64,000 nt of DNA from Argentina anserina (Eukaryota > Streptophyta > Magnoliopsida > Rosales > Rosaceae), in NCBI RefSeq assembly GCF_933775445.1, contig NC_065875.1, positions 13,095,001-13,159,000 of the forward strand, given 5' to 3'. Within the stretch, counting starts at the first letter, position 1. Each line of letters opens with the position of its first letter. The notes beneath the pieces are model-generated. The model did no database searches. It worked only from the letters and a program-made list of their open reading frames with translations, and was not told the DNA's origin. A program made the translations under genes and the position numbers. Of this stretch, positions 1 through 12,447 are shown one piece after another.

Positions 1-1244
1 GATTATCATTTACATCCATAGTGACTTGTTGCTGCACAATTTATGGATACACAAACCATTCCTCCATGTCAAAATGCTCATTGTCAACTAGATTATCTAC
101 CAACATCTCTTCATTTGGATCAAAAAATTCATCAAAGAATGCAGCCCTGTGAGTCTCAAAAATTCTGTTGTGTCTTTCCTTGCAGTAGAACTTGTAGCTC
201 CTTGATTTTTCTAAGTATCCAACAAAATGTGCTGAGATAGTTCTTGATTCAAATTTATCATCCTTCTCCCCATTATACACTCTAGCTTCTGCCTTGCATC
301 CCCATACATGTAAATGATTAATACTTGGCTGATAACCATTCTAATTTTCAAAAGGGGTATTATTGATGACCTTGTTGGGAGTTTTATTACAAATGTAATT
401 GGCTGTTTTTAAAGCCTCTACCCACAAGAACCTTGGTAAACCTGATCTTGAAAACATATTTCTTACCATGCCCATGAGAGTTATGTTTCTTCTCTCACAA
501 ACACCATTTTGTTGTGGTGTATATGGAGTTGTATATTGAGCAACAATGCCACATTGTTCTAAATATATGGCAAATGGTCCTTTATGTTCCCCTTTTCAGT
601 ATATTTTCTATAATATTCACCACCACGATTTGGTCTAACCACCTTAATTAACTTTTCTATTTGTCTTTCAACCTCAGTTTTAAAAACTTCGAAAACATCT
701 ATGACACTAAATTTTTCAGACATTAAGTAAAGAAAACAAAATCTTGAGAAATCATCTATGAAAGTCACAAAGTAACTATTTCCACATATTGTTTGGGCAG
801 GAAATGGACCACAAACATCTGTATGAATCAATTCCAACAATTCACTGGCCCTTCGAGAATTTATTTTTCTTTGATTTGTCATTTCACAAAGTCGGACCAG
901 CTTGTTCATCAGCCTACTCTGCTCAGCCTTGTCAGATCTCTTGTACTTTTCAGCAATTGCGTGGTAATACTCCTTAGCATATTCAGAATTTGGTATACGG
1001 CCCTTGACAACATCATTCATACTTTTCTTGATACAAATCAGTGCCATCTTATTATATTTCAGCCACTTTTCATACTTCTCCTTCTGGTCCTTAGAAGCAT
1101 TTGCAGCAGGTTTAGTGGGTGGATCTTGCTTCAATACTTATCAATGTCCAACATTGCCAAATTGAGTTCTATGTCAGCCTTCCATTCCTGATAGTTCAAC
1201 CCATTGAGCTTTTGATACTGGTTGATATTCAGAGGAAAATTCAT
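1..1244 (-). mobile_element. Ty1/copia fragment, gag joined to integrase (decayed)
   Basis: Read on the - strand. A gag start at 1244 (MNFPLNINQYQKLNGLNYQ, then WKADIELNLAMLDIDKY) shifts frame near 1134 and continues as gag (EKWLKYNKMALICIKKSM) to about 905. It then jumps straight into the integrase catalytic domain (ASELLELIHTDVCGPFPAQ, FIDDFSRFCFLYLMSEK). The second half of gag, the zinc knuckle, protease and HHCC region are missing, so this is an internal deletion. Downstream, in other frames, are integrase-end motifs (TPQQNGVCERRN; HFVGYLEKSRSYKFYCKE), running off the left edge at base 1. Several frameshifts and stops make it non-functional. Family assignment is firm; lineage was not determined. 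Confidence 0.88.
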
Positions 1245-1907
1245 GGCTGTAATGAATTTTGAACTTAAGTTAGTTATATATGAAATCTTTATTTGCATAT
1301 GTATTTTCAGTTTTACTGAATACTGAATATACAAATGCACATCTCAAATGTTAAATCATGTAGAAATAACTTGTAATGAATGTCATAATACAAATAGAAC
1401 TGCATAAAAAATTTCAAGATTTTGGCATCATGCGTGATACACTTATCTCTGCTGTAATGTATGAATGTCTATATGATATACAACTAAAACAAGAATTTTC
1501 AGCTCAGAGACTTAACCGCTATGGAAGTCAAATCTCATTCCAAAATTTGATGTTTTATGATCTTTCTTGGTTTTTCAACTTAACATATACTTTGGCTAAT
1601 GTGTTATCACTGAACTATATATTAATTTCAGTCTATATCAGAAAGATTGTAACTTAATCTAATATATATGTATCAATCATACATAGCTACTGTGGCAGCA
1701 TTTTGTATTTCATGAAACATGTATTAGTATGTTGAATCATTTATCTATTTTCTCTTGCAGGCATATATATCAACAATATTCATGTATAAGAGAAGATCAT
1801 ATAAGCATTTATAGATTCGTAAAACTTCATTGATGCATATCATAATCCCAGAAAACATTTGATAAAACTAAATTGCACATGAGCATCAATCTAATATATG
1901 AGCATAG

Positions 1908-1921
1908 TTGCTATGATACCA
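1908..1921 (-). other. Primer-binding site of the left copia element
   Basis: On the - strand the bases TGGTATCATAGCAA match the usual copia initiator-Met tRNA primer site (TGGTATCAGAGC) with one mismatch in the core. It lies about 660 bp upstream of the gag start at 1244, the correct side for a 5' leader. The leader between them shows nothing else recognisable. Confidence 0.5.
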
Positions 1922-2216
1922 GCTGTAAGTTCTGCATATACATAATTATCATAGTAACTACGAATATAAACTATGTAACTATGCATGTAGCTATGTCATA
2001 TAAAAGATCAAATGCATATAACAGATTACTAACTTGACATTTTGTTGTTCGAATCCATGTCGATCTTCTCCTAGATTCACTTCTTAACACTCTCAGTTTT
2101 GTTTGATGGGACAAAATGAATGAGAATCAGTTTGTGCTCTAGAAGGGATCAAATTGGCTTAAAAGGCTGCTGTCATGAATAATTGTCTGTGACAGTTTCA
2201 TGACAGTTACTCAACA
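1922..2216 (-). mobile_element. Possible 5' LTR of the left copia element
   Basis: Sequence directly upstream (- strand) of the candidate primer site. It can be bounded by TGTTGAGTAACTGTC at 2216 and a terminus ending near TTACA at about 1924, roughly 290 bp. No second LTR is in the window to compare, so both ends are guesses. Confidence 0.3.
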
Positions 2217-2851
2217 GCTCCTTCCATCAAAGAATTGTCAAATAATTTCTATCTTAATCCAATCTGTGTCCTAATGATTTTACTGTTTGAATTCAAATTC
2301 AAACAAATGATAACCAACTCTTATTACATAATCGATTATATCAAAATATAAGTGAAGGTAAATATATATAACTCTTAATATGAAATTCTAAGCTTGTTCA
2401 TTGATGTAAAATATAACCTTACTTCTTTTATGCAGTAAAACTGCATAGGCTATCTTACAAAGGGTAAGTTGCAACTTTGAATTCAAAGTCTGGTTACTGT
2501 GAAATTCAATTGATGATCGGTGATTGATGTCCTTAAAGTTTGGGAATTATGATGATAGTTTGCAGTGAAACTATGCGGCTGTGATCTTCTATTTTACTGT
2601 AATTGAATGGCAAATTGGGAAGTCTTTGATCATTGTTTTGTCCAGATGATTAGTATGGAGTTGATTAGGACCTTGTGGAATACGTTGGTATTTTGTGAAG
2701 CTCTTAGTTTATGTACTTAACTACAGATTTGGCTCTGTGCATCTGTGCATAAACTTAACAAAAAATGAAATAAACAAGATGGACCATTGATTATATTTTG
2801 TATGTTCTGAGGTAGTAATTGGAGCTATCCGTGAGTGACTTTTGTTAAACT
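2217..2851. other. Intergenic, nothing recognised
   Basis: AT-rich sequence with no coding potential, paired repeats or RNA gene that I can recognise. Confidence 0.5.
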
Positions 2852-3887
2852 TGTCAAGCTAGTATAGTGAGCACTAAAGTTGATTAATTTCTTGTGCCTT
2901 GTACGTTGAGGGCAAATTTATTATGACCTTATGCTTGATTATGACCTTATGGAAAGTTCGTGACTTGCAGAGAGCGAAAGAAAGCTTTGGAATCCAGGTA
3001 GGGATTCTTTATTTATCTCGATTAGAGCTTTCCATTGTGATTTATAAAATGGTGCATGTGTGGTTTGGTTGTTTTAAATACAATTGTATTAATCTAACCA
3101 CGAGAGATGTGATGGCTTGAGAGCGAAGGGTGGCACTGACTTCCTTGGGTTCGATCCCCTTAACCTCCGGAGGGTTTTAGTTACACTAGTCGTGCGAGTT
3201 CCGATCTTAAGGACAGACTCGAAACGTTGGGTAGCTTGGTGTGGTAGCGGACGCTCTTGCTATGCTTACCTGGTACAGTTTATCTGAGGTAAGGTCGTGT
3301 AGTTGGTCTATAGGACTAGCCATCAATTACTATTTGATTCTGGTGCGCTGTATTGAGAATTAGTGCACCGATTCTCGAGTCAAGCTTTTTTAAAGTTTGT
3401 CATTTATTTTTATGAAATGGTCTATAAATGTTTTTATACTGGGGACCCCAAATGCTATATTTGTTTTTAATTCTAATCGAGAAACCCTACACCAATGTCT
3501 GTGTAGGTACGGGAAAACAATGGATGGAGTTGGGTGTGTTGTTCAAATTTAGTAAACCGTTTTTCGGTTTTCTTTTCAGTTTCCATATTTGGATATCTGA
3601 TTCCAGAACTCTATTAGAGCTAGTTTCTTTTCTACTCTGTATATTTATTTCCTTGAAGTTTATTAACTTCGATATATTTGTTGTATCGAGTTTTGGACGG
3701 TATATTTATGTGAAAAACAGATTTTCACCTCAAAATTTATATAAAGCTTATGTTATGTTTGTCTAAAATTATTTCACAAACTGCCTTGCGTTTCTTTAAA
3801 ATGTAAATCATGTTTTCAGTTTATGTTTTATAAACTCGCGGCACTGTAACGTACTTAAACTGGTGAGTTGCAATTTAAGGCGTTACA
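2852..3887 (-). mobile_element. Candidate solo LTR, gypsy type
   Basis: Read on the - strand it begins TGTAACGCCTTAAATTGC and ends GCTTGACA, a TG...CA pair. The flanking 5-mers are identical (AAACT at 2847-2851 and 3888-3892), as expected for a solo LTR with target-site duplication. No primer site, polypurine tract or pol sequence adjoins it. The inner part contains a B-box-like GGTTCGATCCC that appears to be part of the repeat. Length 1,036 bp. One 5-bp match could be chance, so confidence is moderate. Confidence 0.55.
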
Positions 3888-5190
3888 AAACTAGTCCACC
3901 GGAGGGGTGCAATCAACGACGACTATGGTAAGCAGGACAATATGGAAGGAGATGGGTTCTAGTCCCTAGCTCTCTCGGCTTCGATCGGCTCGGAGGGCTG
4001 GGTTTTTGGGCTCATTTTTCTATTTTCTTTTCATGCATCAAGTGTTTGGTCCCTAAGGTGATTGATCATAGAGCTTCATGGTGGAGAAGTACATCATCAT
4101 GGTCACTTGGATTTTGTTTCAATGATATGTCAAATAATTAGTTAAGATCATGTTGAATTTTATTTATTACTACTGTAAACATATTCCGTTTTGGAATATC
4201 TGAATGACAAAATTTTAAAAACAGTTCACAAAGTAACACCCAGTATTAATTTATGTACACCAAGTTTTAAAACATAGATTTTGATGCATCATATTTCAAG
4301 TTAAACCCAGTATACATACATCGACGTTATTTCTTCTGTTAGTCTGCATGCCATTACGAATATAATAAAGGGCATTGCTGGCTTTCGTGGGTCATGGTTT
4401 CTCTAAGACTGTATGAGTCTATATCCCCGGCAATCTTCTTCCTTTGTGATATAATCTATGTATGCTCTTTGCCGCTTACCATGTAGTTTCTAGGCTTTTT
4501 GGCCATCCCAGATCCACCACGATTCGTTTGTTATCCCTTTGCATCTTCATGTAGTTTAGACTGGTAGAGGGACTCGAGTTAGACACATAGATGATCTGCA
4601 TCTCTTTTTAAAGACCCCAGTTGTCCTTCTTGATTATGTTAGATTAATTGAAGGAGAGCAATGTCTATTGGAGCTAAATAATTCATGGATCTGGTTGCAA
4701 GAGATTGGTAAGATGATTTTAAATTCAGTCGATCGATTTGATTTGATTTGATCAATTAAAATCTACCTAAAACTGCTATGGGTATTGGGGTACTACGAAA
4801 AGCTCAAAGAAAATGTTTTTGGCATGGTGCAATTCGGTGACTGATGTTGGAATGAAGCAAACCTCTGATTCATTGTGGAGATTGTTCATTGGGATTTGTC
4901 TATGAGGTTTATGGAAGAACTGCAAACAGATTGAGGTGCCCGCAACAATTAAACATGGTTGAGTTCTTAAATTAAAGTGACTAAACTATCCTCTTATTTA
5001 TGGCTGACTAAGGGCGTTAATAACGTTTTGTATGCTTAGCAGCTCGAACATGAAATTTTGAGTACCAAAATTTATGTTTTAAAAGATGGTGAATTGAAAT
5101 TAATAATGGGTCTTACTTCGTATATTGTTCATAAAATTTTGTCTACGTGGATTTGTATTCTTGCTCGTTTTGAGATAGAAAGTGTGTTAC
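3888..5190. other. Intergenic, nothing recognised
   Basis: No coding exon, paired terminal repeat or RNA gene that I can support. Scattered short ORFs lack any family resemblance. Confidence 0.45.
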
Positions 5191-5200
5191 AATTGTACCT

Positions 5201-6108
5201 AAGTAGCACGACACGTTACCTTAGTCACGTATCCCGTGTCCGACACGGACACAGACATGGACACGCGCGGACACGATCAAATACGGGCCGACACGAAAAT
5301 TGAATTTCAGACATACTTTGGATACGCGAATTGAATTTTGGACATGGGCATATCCGCATAAGACTCGCTATTAAAGGGGACACGACGGTTTATCCTTGCG
5401 TCTTCTCTATCAGAATCGCTATGCAGCCTACGCCATAACCCCGACAAGTTCGACCTTCGACCGCACCTCCGAGCCTTTTTCTCCAATCGTCACCATCGCA
5501 AACGGCGATCTCGTCGGCAAGGTGAAGTCTCTCTCCTCTTTCTCTTTCTAATTTCTATCTTGCTTAAATCATATATCAATTTCTAGATTTAGGGTATATT
5601 CGGTGTTGAAGAATGAAGAAACGAGGGCGGTGAGGTTGATTTGAGATCTGGATAATGAGGCCGAAAAGGGGTTTGTTGGATAAGAACGTCGATCTGGAAT
5701 TTCTGTTTTGGAGGAGGAGATAATTGGGTGCAACTATATATTGGGTGCAACCATGCAAATGTACATCACGTGAGGAATTATACCAAAGACATGAGATTCA
5801 AATTTGACCAATTAATTACCATAAATTTTGACTTTAGTAAAAATAATTATTAAAGTTTAACCACAACTTATATGCTTCATTCTTACATAAAAATAGAAAA
5901 TTATATGCAATGGTTCATTGTATATATCTACTAATCTACTATATATTGTTAAGTGTAGCACACTTCTTTTTTTAATTATTAAATATATATAAATATTAAA
6001 ATTAATATTTAATTAACGTGTCTATCACGTGTCCGTATCCAAATTATTTTTCATTTAACATGTCCACATACCGTATTATGTCCGACACTTCGTATCCGTG
6101 CTACTTAA
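5201..6108. mobile_element. Non-autonomous Mutator-like (MULE) element
   Basis: Terminal inverted repeats are visible: left AAGTAGCACGACACG, right (reverse complement) AAGTAGCACGGATACG. Both ends are followed by degenerate GTGTCCGACACG-type motifs. The flanks carry a near-perfect 10-bp duplication (AATTGTACCT at 5191-5200, AATTGTACTT at 6109-6118), the size range for Mutator-like elements. No transposase is present. The GC-rich stretch 5395-5545 contrasts with the AT-rich remainder and could be captured coding sequence, but I could not match it to a gene. Confidence 0.7.
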
Positions 6109-6118
6109 AATTGTACTT

Positions 6119-6349
6119 TTTTGGTACACTAGTATTATTATTGTATGATTATTATACAATAATATACATCATACATCCTCAGGAGTGTAATGACCTTTAT
6201 ATCCTCTTCTTAAGTACCTGTTATTCTTCTTCTTCTGTTTTGGAGTACCAACACCAACCGGTCTCCAGAAAATTCCATTCACCTTTTCACCCCGAGAAAT
6301 CAAATCGCACCCAAATGTTCTCGGAACCCTAACTGGCGACTCTCCGACG
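6119..6349 (+). promoter_or_regulatory. Promoter and 5' UTR of the VPS38-like gene
   Basis: Short interval between the MULE and the upstream ORF. It is pyrimidine-rich near 6215-6240 and 6270-6300, typical of a plant 5' leader. No unambiguous TATA box was found. The MULE ends only about 325 bp from the start codon, so the promoter is either very short or overlaps the element. Confidence 0.45.
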
Positions 6350-6433
6350 ATGAAGTCCGCCCTCCGGCCCCCTCTCCAACTCAAAGCCGCGCCTACTTCT
6401 CCCTCTTCTTCTTCTTCTTCTTCTTCTTCTTAA
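6350..6433 (+). CDS. Upstream ORF of VPS38-like gene, stop overlaps main start
   Basis: A 27-codon ORF in the leader: [10 protein letters not shown] followed by a serine run encoded by a (TCT)n microsatellite at about 6402-6430. Its TAA (6431-6433) overlaps the main ATG (6433-6435) as TAATG. That geometry would favour termination-reinitiation, although this is inference. The TCT repeat changes length by codons, so slippage would keep the uORF in frame. It has no recognised function as a peptide. Confidence 0.55.
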   Translation: MKSALRPPLQLKAAPTSPSSSSSSSSS

Positions 6434-9400
6434 TGGAACGCAACCGAAGGCCCGGCGATAAGACCAAGAGCGATCGCGAGAAGGTGAAGGTAATAGAATG
6501 GGAGGAATTCGAGCAGGAGCTTGCGAGGCTTTGGAGTCTGTCATCTGCGCTCAAAGAAGCTCAGGAGAAGAAGCAGAGTCTTCAGCTCAAGCTCCACTCT
6601 CTCATTGAGGTAGGGTTTCAATGCTGAGATCCTATACATTAGGGATTGGAGTTGTTAGCAGAGTTGTTAGTTGCTTATTTGGATCAAATTCAATGTTGAA
6701 GGCATAGATTTGTACTTCTTAGTTTGATTCATCTAGTTAGTTTCAGCTGAATTTAGTGCTATGAAATTATGAAAGGAGGTCTTTGGGAGGTTATGACTTT
6801 TAGAAGTGTGTTTAATGCTTACTAGGTTCGATTTTTGAGTGAATCTAACATTAGAAGAGTCATCATGGAATATTGACTTTTGGTAAGGAAATAGAAGAAC
6901 AATGCTTATGTAAAGGTTCTCAGTTCTCAGGTGAGTGCATTAGAGAGTGAGGAGTTAGGACTAAATTGAAGTTTATTATGATTTTGCGCCGAGTTGTCAT
7001 TGGCATATTGTGTTGTTACATGATTTATTGAGCCTTAATTGATTAGCCCGCGGGTTAGCGGGTGGCAACACTGATGGCAGGTTGAAGCTGAGTCATTAAA
7101 TCGATCGAATGAGCTTGAGGAGATGAAGCAGAAACTGGAGGCTAGAAAAGTGGTGATGAGAAACTTGTCTATGCATTCTATGCTTGCTGTGGAGGAAACA
7201 AAAAAGAAAGAGGGACAGCTCAGTACAGAGTTAAGATCGCTATTGGTTGCTGGGACGGCTCTATCAGTAGCTAGGAAGCGCCTGGAGGTAAAATATATAA
7301 TCATTATGTACCAAAACGTGGGTGAGTTTGCAATAATCGAAGATTATATCTACATATCTCTTATCTATGTTAGTTTTTAGCAGTGTGTTGTGCTGGATAA
7401 GAGAACTCCAATTCTACTGTGCTATTTTATTTTGAGAGTTTTGCATGGTGGCAAAATTTAACTATACCATCAAAAGGCCACACTTGGAATGTGAGAGCAA
7501 ACAACAAGCCTCAGCCATGTCATCCGCTTTCATACTTTGGGATCTGATTCTCTTTGCAACATCAGTCAACCCTGTTATGAATCATGTTATAGAAATTTTG
7601 ATCATAATGTCTAGTGTTGGACAAGTTTGCTAAACTTTTTAAATCCTCAACTCCTTTTTTTTTAAAATCTCTTGTTCACTAAGTAATAACCATCATTCAC
7701 GACATACATCCCTGTAGTGATAGCCTGATAGGTTTCTTTCAAGCTTCATACTTTGTCCTCACTACCCCTGATTTTAAGCTTAAATTGGGTTGCCTTTTGA
7801 ATTGCATATTCTTCTTCTTTTTCTTCATCATTACTAAACTAGTCCTATATATCCAGGAAGATTGTCCTGTTCCATTTCTTATGATAGATAGTTATACATA
7901 CGTAATATATATGCATTTTTTTGTCTTTTGTTTTTCTTCTTTACAATATTGTTTTGGTCAATTTCAACAGTCAATGTTGTATTCTTTACTTAATCCTTTT
8001 ATTTTCTCCTCTTTTCTATTTTCTGTGTTTATGGGTTGAATTTAACATTTTAGATATATATATTTTGTATGGTGAAAATCTAATTATGCTTATACTACAG
8101 GAGTCAAATCAGCTACTTTCCGGAGAAAATGGATATATTCGCCTTAAAAACTTGCAAAAGATGCTAAGAAGAAGACAACAAAATATGATAACACAAGTTT
8201 CATTATTGTATCCTGTGAAGTTCACTATGGGTCCAGCACACGAACAGGAGCTTGAATCATTTCCTAACACTAGTAGATCAGGTATTACTAGTGATTTGTT
8301 ACCAAATGATATTGATATTATCCCAGAAAAAAAATGACCTGTAAAAAAAAGACAGTAAGAGAGATGGAACGAATAAAGAAAAGAAAAGAATAGAAAATAA
8401 AAGAAAAACTGATGCTTGAAGGAAATCTGACTCTGTTAAGGAATTTAACCACATTCATGAAGTTTTGGACATCATGGCTATGATTTAGTCACATTTGGTA
8501 CTGAAACTTCCATAAGATTTGCTGTCTCAGTTTCTCATGAAATGAATCTTTGTTCCCATGTGTTTTTCCTTGTGTTTGATTAGCTTGAGTATGAAGGTAT
8601 ATGTATTGAATCTATTTGATACTGAAAAGTTCTTATGTATATATGTGGTTATGAATTTTTTTTCTTCGTTGTTTTCTTGGATTATCTTTTTTTTTTCTTT
8701 CATTGTCTTAGAAATGTCCATTGCAAACTCAAGATTCTCTGAATTGTTTGAATGACCCTGGAAAACTATGAAAGAAGAATATTGTTGAATTGGCTTCTGA
8801 ATTGAATTTTTTTTTTTTAACAATGAGGCCGATAACCTTTGGCGTGATATCCTGCTGTGACTTTGATCAGATTGTTATTTTTATCTGATTCTTTCTAATT
8901 TTTCCAGGGAATTCTGCTCGATTTAAACCTGCAAATCAGGGGACATTGACAATTTTAGGTTTGCATTTGACTATGCTGCCATTTAAAATGACGAGTTTCT
9001 TCACGGACAAGAAAGAGGTTCAGAAGTCTGCAACAGCCCTAGGATATGTTGGTTATGTGAGTAGTACTTTTCTTTCTTTGGTATAGTTTATTGCTTCATA
9101 CATGACGCATTAGAATCTTTACTTCAAGTTGTCATTATGACATCCTTATATATATATATATATATAATGCTATCTGTTTTTGCACCTATGTTACATTAAG
9201 TAAGATCATCTATTACATTGGTTTTGAATGCAGGCTGTTTGCCTTATAGCCTCCTACTTAAAAGTTCCATTGCGTTATCCTTTGCGCTTGGGTGGTTCCC
9301 ATTCCTATATTATTGATTATGGACCATTCGTAGACCCTTCAACATCTGATTTAACGTCAAATACAGTGGTTTCCTTGGATGTAAAACATGTGGAGTTCCC

Positions 9401-10441
9401 ACTCTTTTTAGATGGTCAAGACACAACAAGAGCAGCTTATGCTGTATTCTTACTAAACAAGGTGCAGTTTTCTATGTATATAGTCATGTGTCCATAATAC
9501 TTACTGAACATTTTACATTTATGTGGATCTGGTTCTTATCTTGTCAGCCACTTTGAAATGCGATTATTGGTAATAATAGAAGCCCATAAGTTAGTAATGT
9601 AGTATACAAGGTTTTCCCTAAAACCAATTTGATGTAGAATAGAGTCAAGGTATAAAGACGAGAAAATAACTGATTACATATTTGTTGTAAATCAATACAA
9701 TCTGCAATACTGTAGTTCCCTTTATCACCATCCTCGATTTAAAAGTTCAGTTTGTTTATTGGAGTGTTGGAGTAGGGAAGTAGCGTCAATTTTTGTGTGT
9801 GCGTGCGCATTTTCTTAAGTGAATGTAACCCATTTGATTTTGAGCTAACAGTTGATCTATATGAATTTTATGTTGGTATGAATTGGAGGTCATCCTTTTT
9901 CTTTGTATAAAAAATTAACGTATGACCTACTAGTAGAGTAACACTACTCCTAAGAGTCGGGCTCTGACTTGATACTGTTGATAGAGCTCATGTAGATTCA
10001 TGGGAGATTCCCAAGAGTCTTATGGTGTATACTGTGTACTTTTAATACTTTGTGATTTGGGCAACTATGTCTTGGAATCTCTGAAACTTTGTAGTATTAA
10101 AACTAAAAACTAATAGTAATATGATTCTTTTGTTTAACTTTAGGTATAATTCATGCATACAATTATTTTTCTTTTACTTCTTGCTTTCTCTTTTGTTAAT
10201 GAGGGTAATGATTTATTTATTTTGTTTTGCTAAATGTAATTTTCTCAACCATATATAATATTATGGTTGGATTTCTACTTTCAACTCGTATTTAAGTTGA
10301 CATCAGAAATTTTGTCTGGTGTAGGATTTAGAACAGCTTCTGAATTACATTGGTGTAAAAAGCTTAGGGCCACGGCATGTCCTGGGCAATTTGAAGGAGC
10401 TTGTAAGGACCATTCAGTCTGTAGATTATATTGACACGTGA
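6433..10441 (+). CDS. VPS38: VPS38/UVRAG-like subunit of class III PI3-kinase complex II
   Basis: Six coding exons joined at GT-AG sites with frame kept throughout: 6433-6609, 7081-7287, 8101-8281, 8908-9056, 9234-9461, 10325-10441, giving 352 aa. The N-terminal half (residues about 15-150) is a charged, heptad-rich coiled coil ([32 protein letters not shown]). The C-terminal half matches the Atg14/UVRAG family, with [17 protein letters not shown] near 200-216 and [15 protein letters not shown] near 253-267, ending in SVDYIDT. In the family this protein joins VPS34, VPS15 and ATG6/Beclin to make PI3P on endosomal membranes for vacuolar sorting and autophagy. Length fits plant VPS38. No frame damage is seen, so it is probably functional. 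The introns hold only ordinary AT-rich sequence. Confidence 0.88.
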
Positions 10442-10852
10442 TTTGGTTTCTGATGTACCAGTTTTGTCTCTGTAAGTTAATCTGCATTGTAAATGAATCA
10501 TTTGTATTCTTACCCTGGTGCAAGATTTTAGTGCAGCACCTTGCCATTTTCATATTTATACCAATCACAGGTTTGCATTCATAGGAAGACTGGACTTGCA
10601 CAGGATGGGATCTAATTCGCTTACAGCAGCGAATACGTTATCTTCCTATTAATTATAAACACCTCATGGACCATCCAAACGCCATGAGAAACTCGAATTG
10701 AATATACATGGAAAGGGAGACCGGAGACAAAATGTAACCTGCGGACTTTCGAGAGATATTTTCATGGTTTTTGCTGTGTTCTTCTAAATCTTTTTTTTTA
10801 TATATATTTTTAGAGCAGTTCTTCTCATCTGATCAACTTATAATGTACAGGC
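10442..10852 (+). other. 3' UTR and downstream flank of VPS38-like gene
   Basis: AT-rich, no coding signal. Includes the likely 3' UTR. The polyadenylation site cannot be placed from sequence alone. Confidence 0.4.
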
Positions 10853-11374
10853 TAGGCTGTCAGTGGGTTGTGTTGGGATGAGTTTGTGTTAGGTTAAGGT
10901 ATCTAGGGTGTCATAAAATGTAAACTCAAACTCAACCCATTTAATAATCGTATCAAAAACTTAAACTCAAACTCAACCTATTCATTAAACGGTTATCCGT
11001 TTTTAACCCGTTTAACTCATTTAATAAATATAGAATGTTGTTTTAGATAAGATAACCAACTAAATAAAAAATAATTCAATGATTATTCAAAATTCTAGTT
11101 CAAAATGAAAAAAGACTTATTAAATTCTTATATACATATAATGTTACTATTTTCAAATAGTTTGTGTACGGATATTTTATATATAATTTAGGTCGACTTT
11201 TTTATTAAACGTGTCATACGGGTTCATTTCGTGTTAACAGATTAATCTGTTGTTGACCCGTTTATTAAATGGGTCATGGCGGGTTGACATGCTGCTGACC
11301 CGTTTTTTAATAGTGCGGGTTCAACCCGTTTTATTTTGTGCGGGTTTCGAGTCGTGTCGGAGTTGACAGCCCTA
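10853..11374. mobile_element. hAT-type MITE
   Basis: Terminal inverted repeats: left TAGGCTGTCAGTGGG, right (reverse complement) TAGGGCTGTCAACTCC. The interior repeats degenerate AACCCGTTTAA and GGGTTGA motifs inward from both ends, a common plant hAT pattern. Flanking 8-mers share a TACAGG core (GTACAGGC and ATACAGGT), a worn 8-bp duplication. No transposase. Length 522 bp. Confidence 0.7.
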
Positions 11375-11825
11375 ATACAGGTCCTTGATTGACCAAGCAA
11401 AACCTTCCCAGGTTATTTTCACTACCAACATGCCTCGTGTGCGCATAGACCTTTAAAAATTCGGTGTCCTTATGAGAACAAATTCTTAGTTTTCTTGACA
11501 TTATGTTTCACATGTTCAATTCGACAAGAAGAGAAGGAAAAGGTCAGGAACCAGAAAAGCTTGGGGCACACGGCACCAAAATTTGCTACTTTAGCTCGTT
11601 GGATTTGATATAGAACTCTGGAGCCAAACCAACAGAGCCTCGTGAGTTTGGGTAAAATTTTGGATAGTAAATTAAAACATTTTAGTTAACAAAAGTAAGA
11701 GAAGCGAACGACCTCCAACTCAATCTGCATCTTCACGAACTTGCACTGCATTACTGCTAACTCTATCTGATGTGCATCCATAGCTGAGACTCAAAATGCC
11801 ATTCCAAAATTTTGATAGTGTCGTC
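11375..11825. other. Intergenic, nothing recognised
   Basis: No supported coding region, repeat or RNA gene. Confidence 0.4.
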
Positions 11826-12447
11826 AGGGCCGGCCATGTGTGCATGGAGGCTCAAGGCAAAAAAAAAAAAAATTTGAGGCCCCAAAATAAATACGAAAAA
11901 AAAATCCTAATTGTTAATAGTTTATTGTTGAAAGTTGAAGCATGGACAAATCTAAAATCTGTACAAATAAAGAAAAATAAATTTATTATTCTAAGCATAT
12001 AAATGGCTTAGAAGTCCTACGTTTTCAATTAATTACGATAATGAAATTTTATCTCAACTAAAAAAGAAAAAGAAAAAAAATCAAAAATAGAAAATACAAA
12101 ATAAAGAGGTTCAAAAATCTTATATCTTATGCCTTGGATTGAAAAAGAAAAAACATGAATTGTGAAGGTTTTTATGCCTTAAATTGATTAAAAGAAAAAA
12201 ATTGTAATAAGAAATAAAGAGATATTATCAATGACTATTGGATAACTCATGCATTGTAATAAGTAAGAGAGATATATATATATATATATATAATCAGTGA
12301 TTATTGCATAATTCATATATAATTAAAAAGAATTTTCTTTTTGATTTTTCTTTAAAAAAATGCATGCATACAAAATTTTTTATTGAGGCCCCCAAAAATT
12401 GAGGCCCTAGACTGGTGCCTATTCTGCCTTGCCTCAGGGCCGGGAGT
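11826..12447. mobile_element. TIR repeat with GGGCCGG and GAGGCCCC ends
   Basis: The left end begins CAGGGCCGGCCATG followed by GGAGGCTCAAGGC and an A-run, then TTTGAGGCCCC. The right end carries, in inverted order, AATTGAGGCCC, TGCCTTGCCTCAGGGCC. The A-rich core has no ORF of note and includes an (AT)n at about 12272-12292. The layout resembles hAT-like MITEs. No clean target-site duplication was found, so the ends are approximate. Confidence 0.5.

Noticed and set aside
3110..3180. Possible tRNA or SINE because of GGTTCGATCCC
   Set aside because: Good B-box match, but no convincing A box, acceptor stem or anticodon arm; it lies within a candidate solo LTR.
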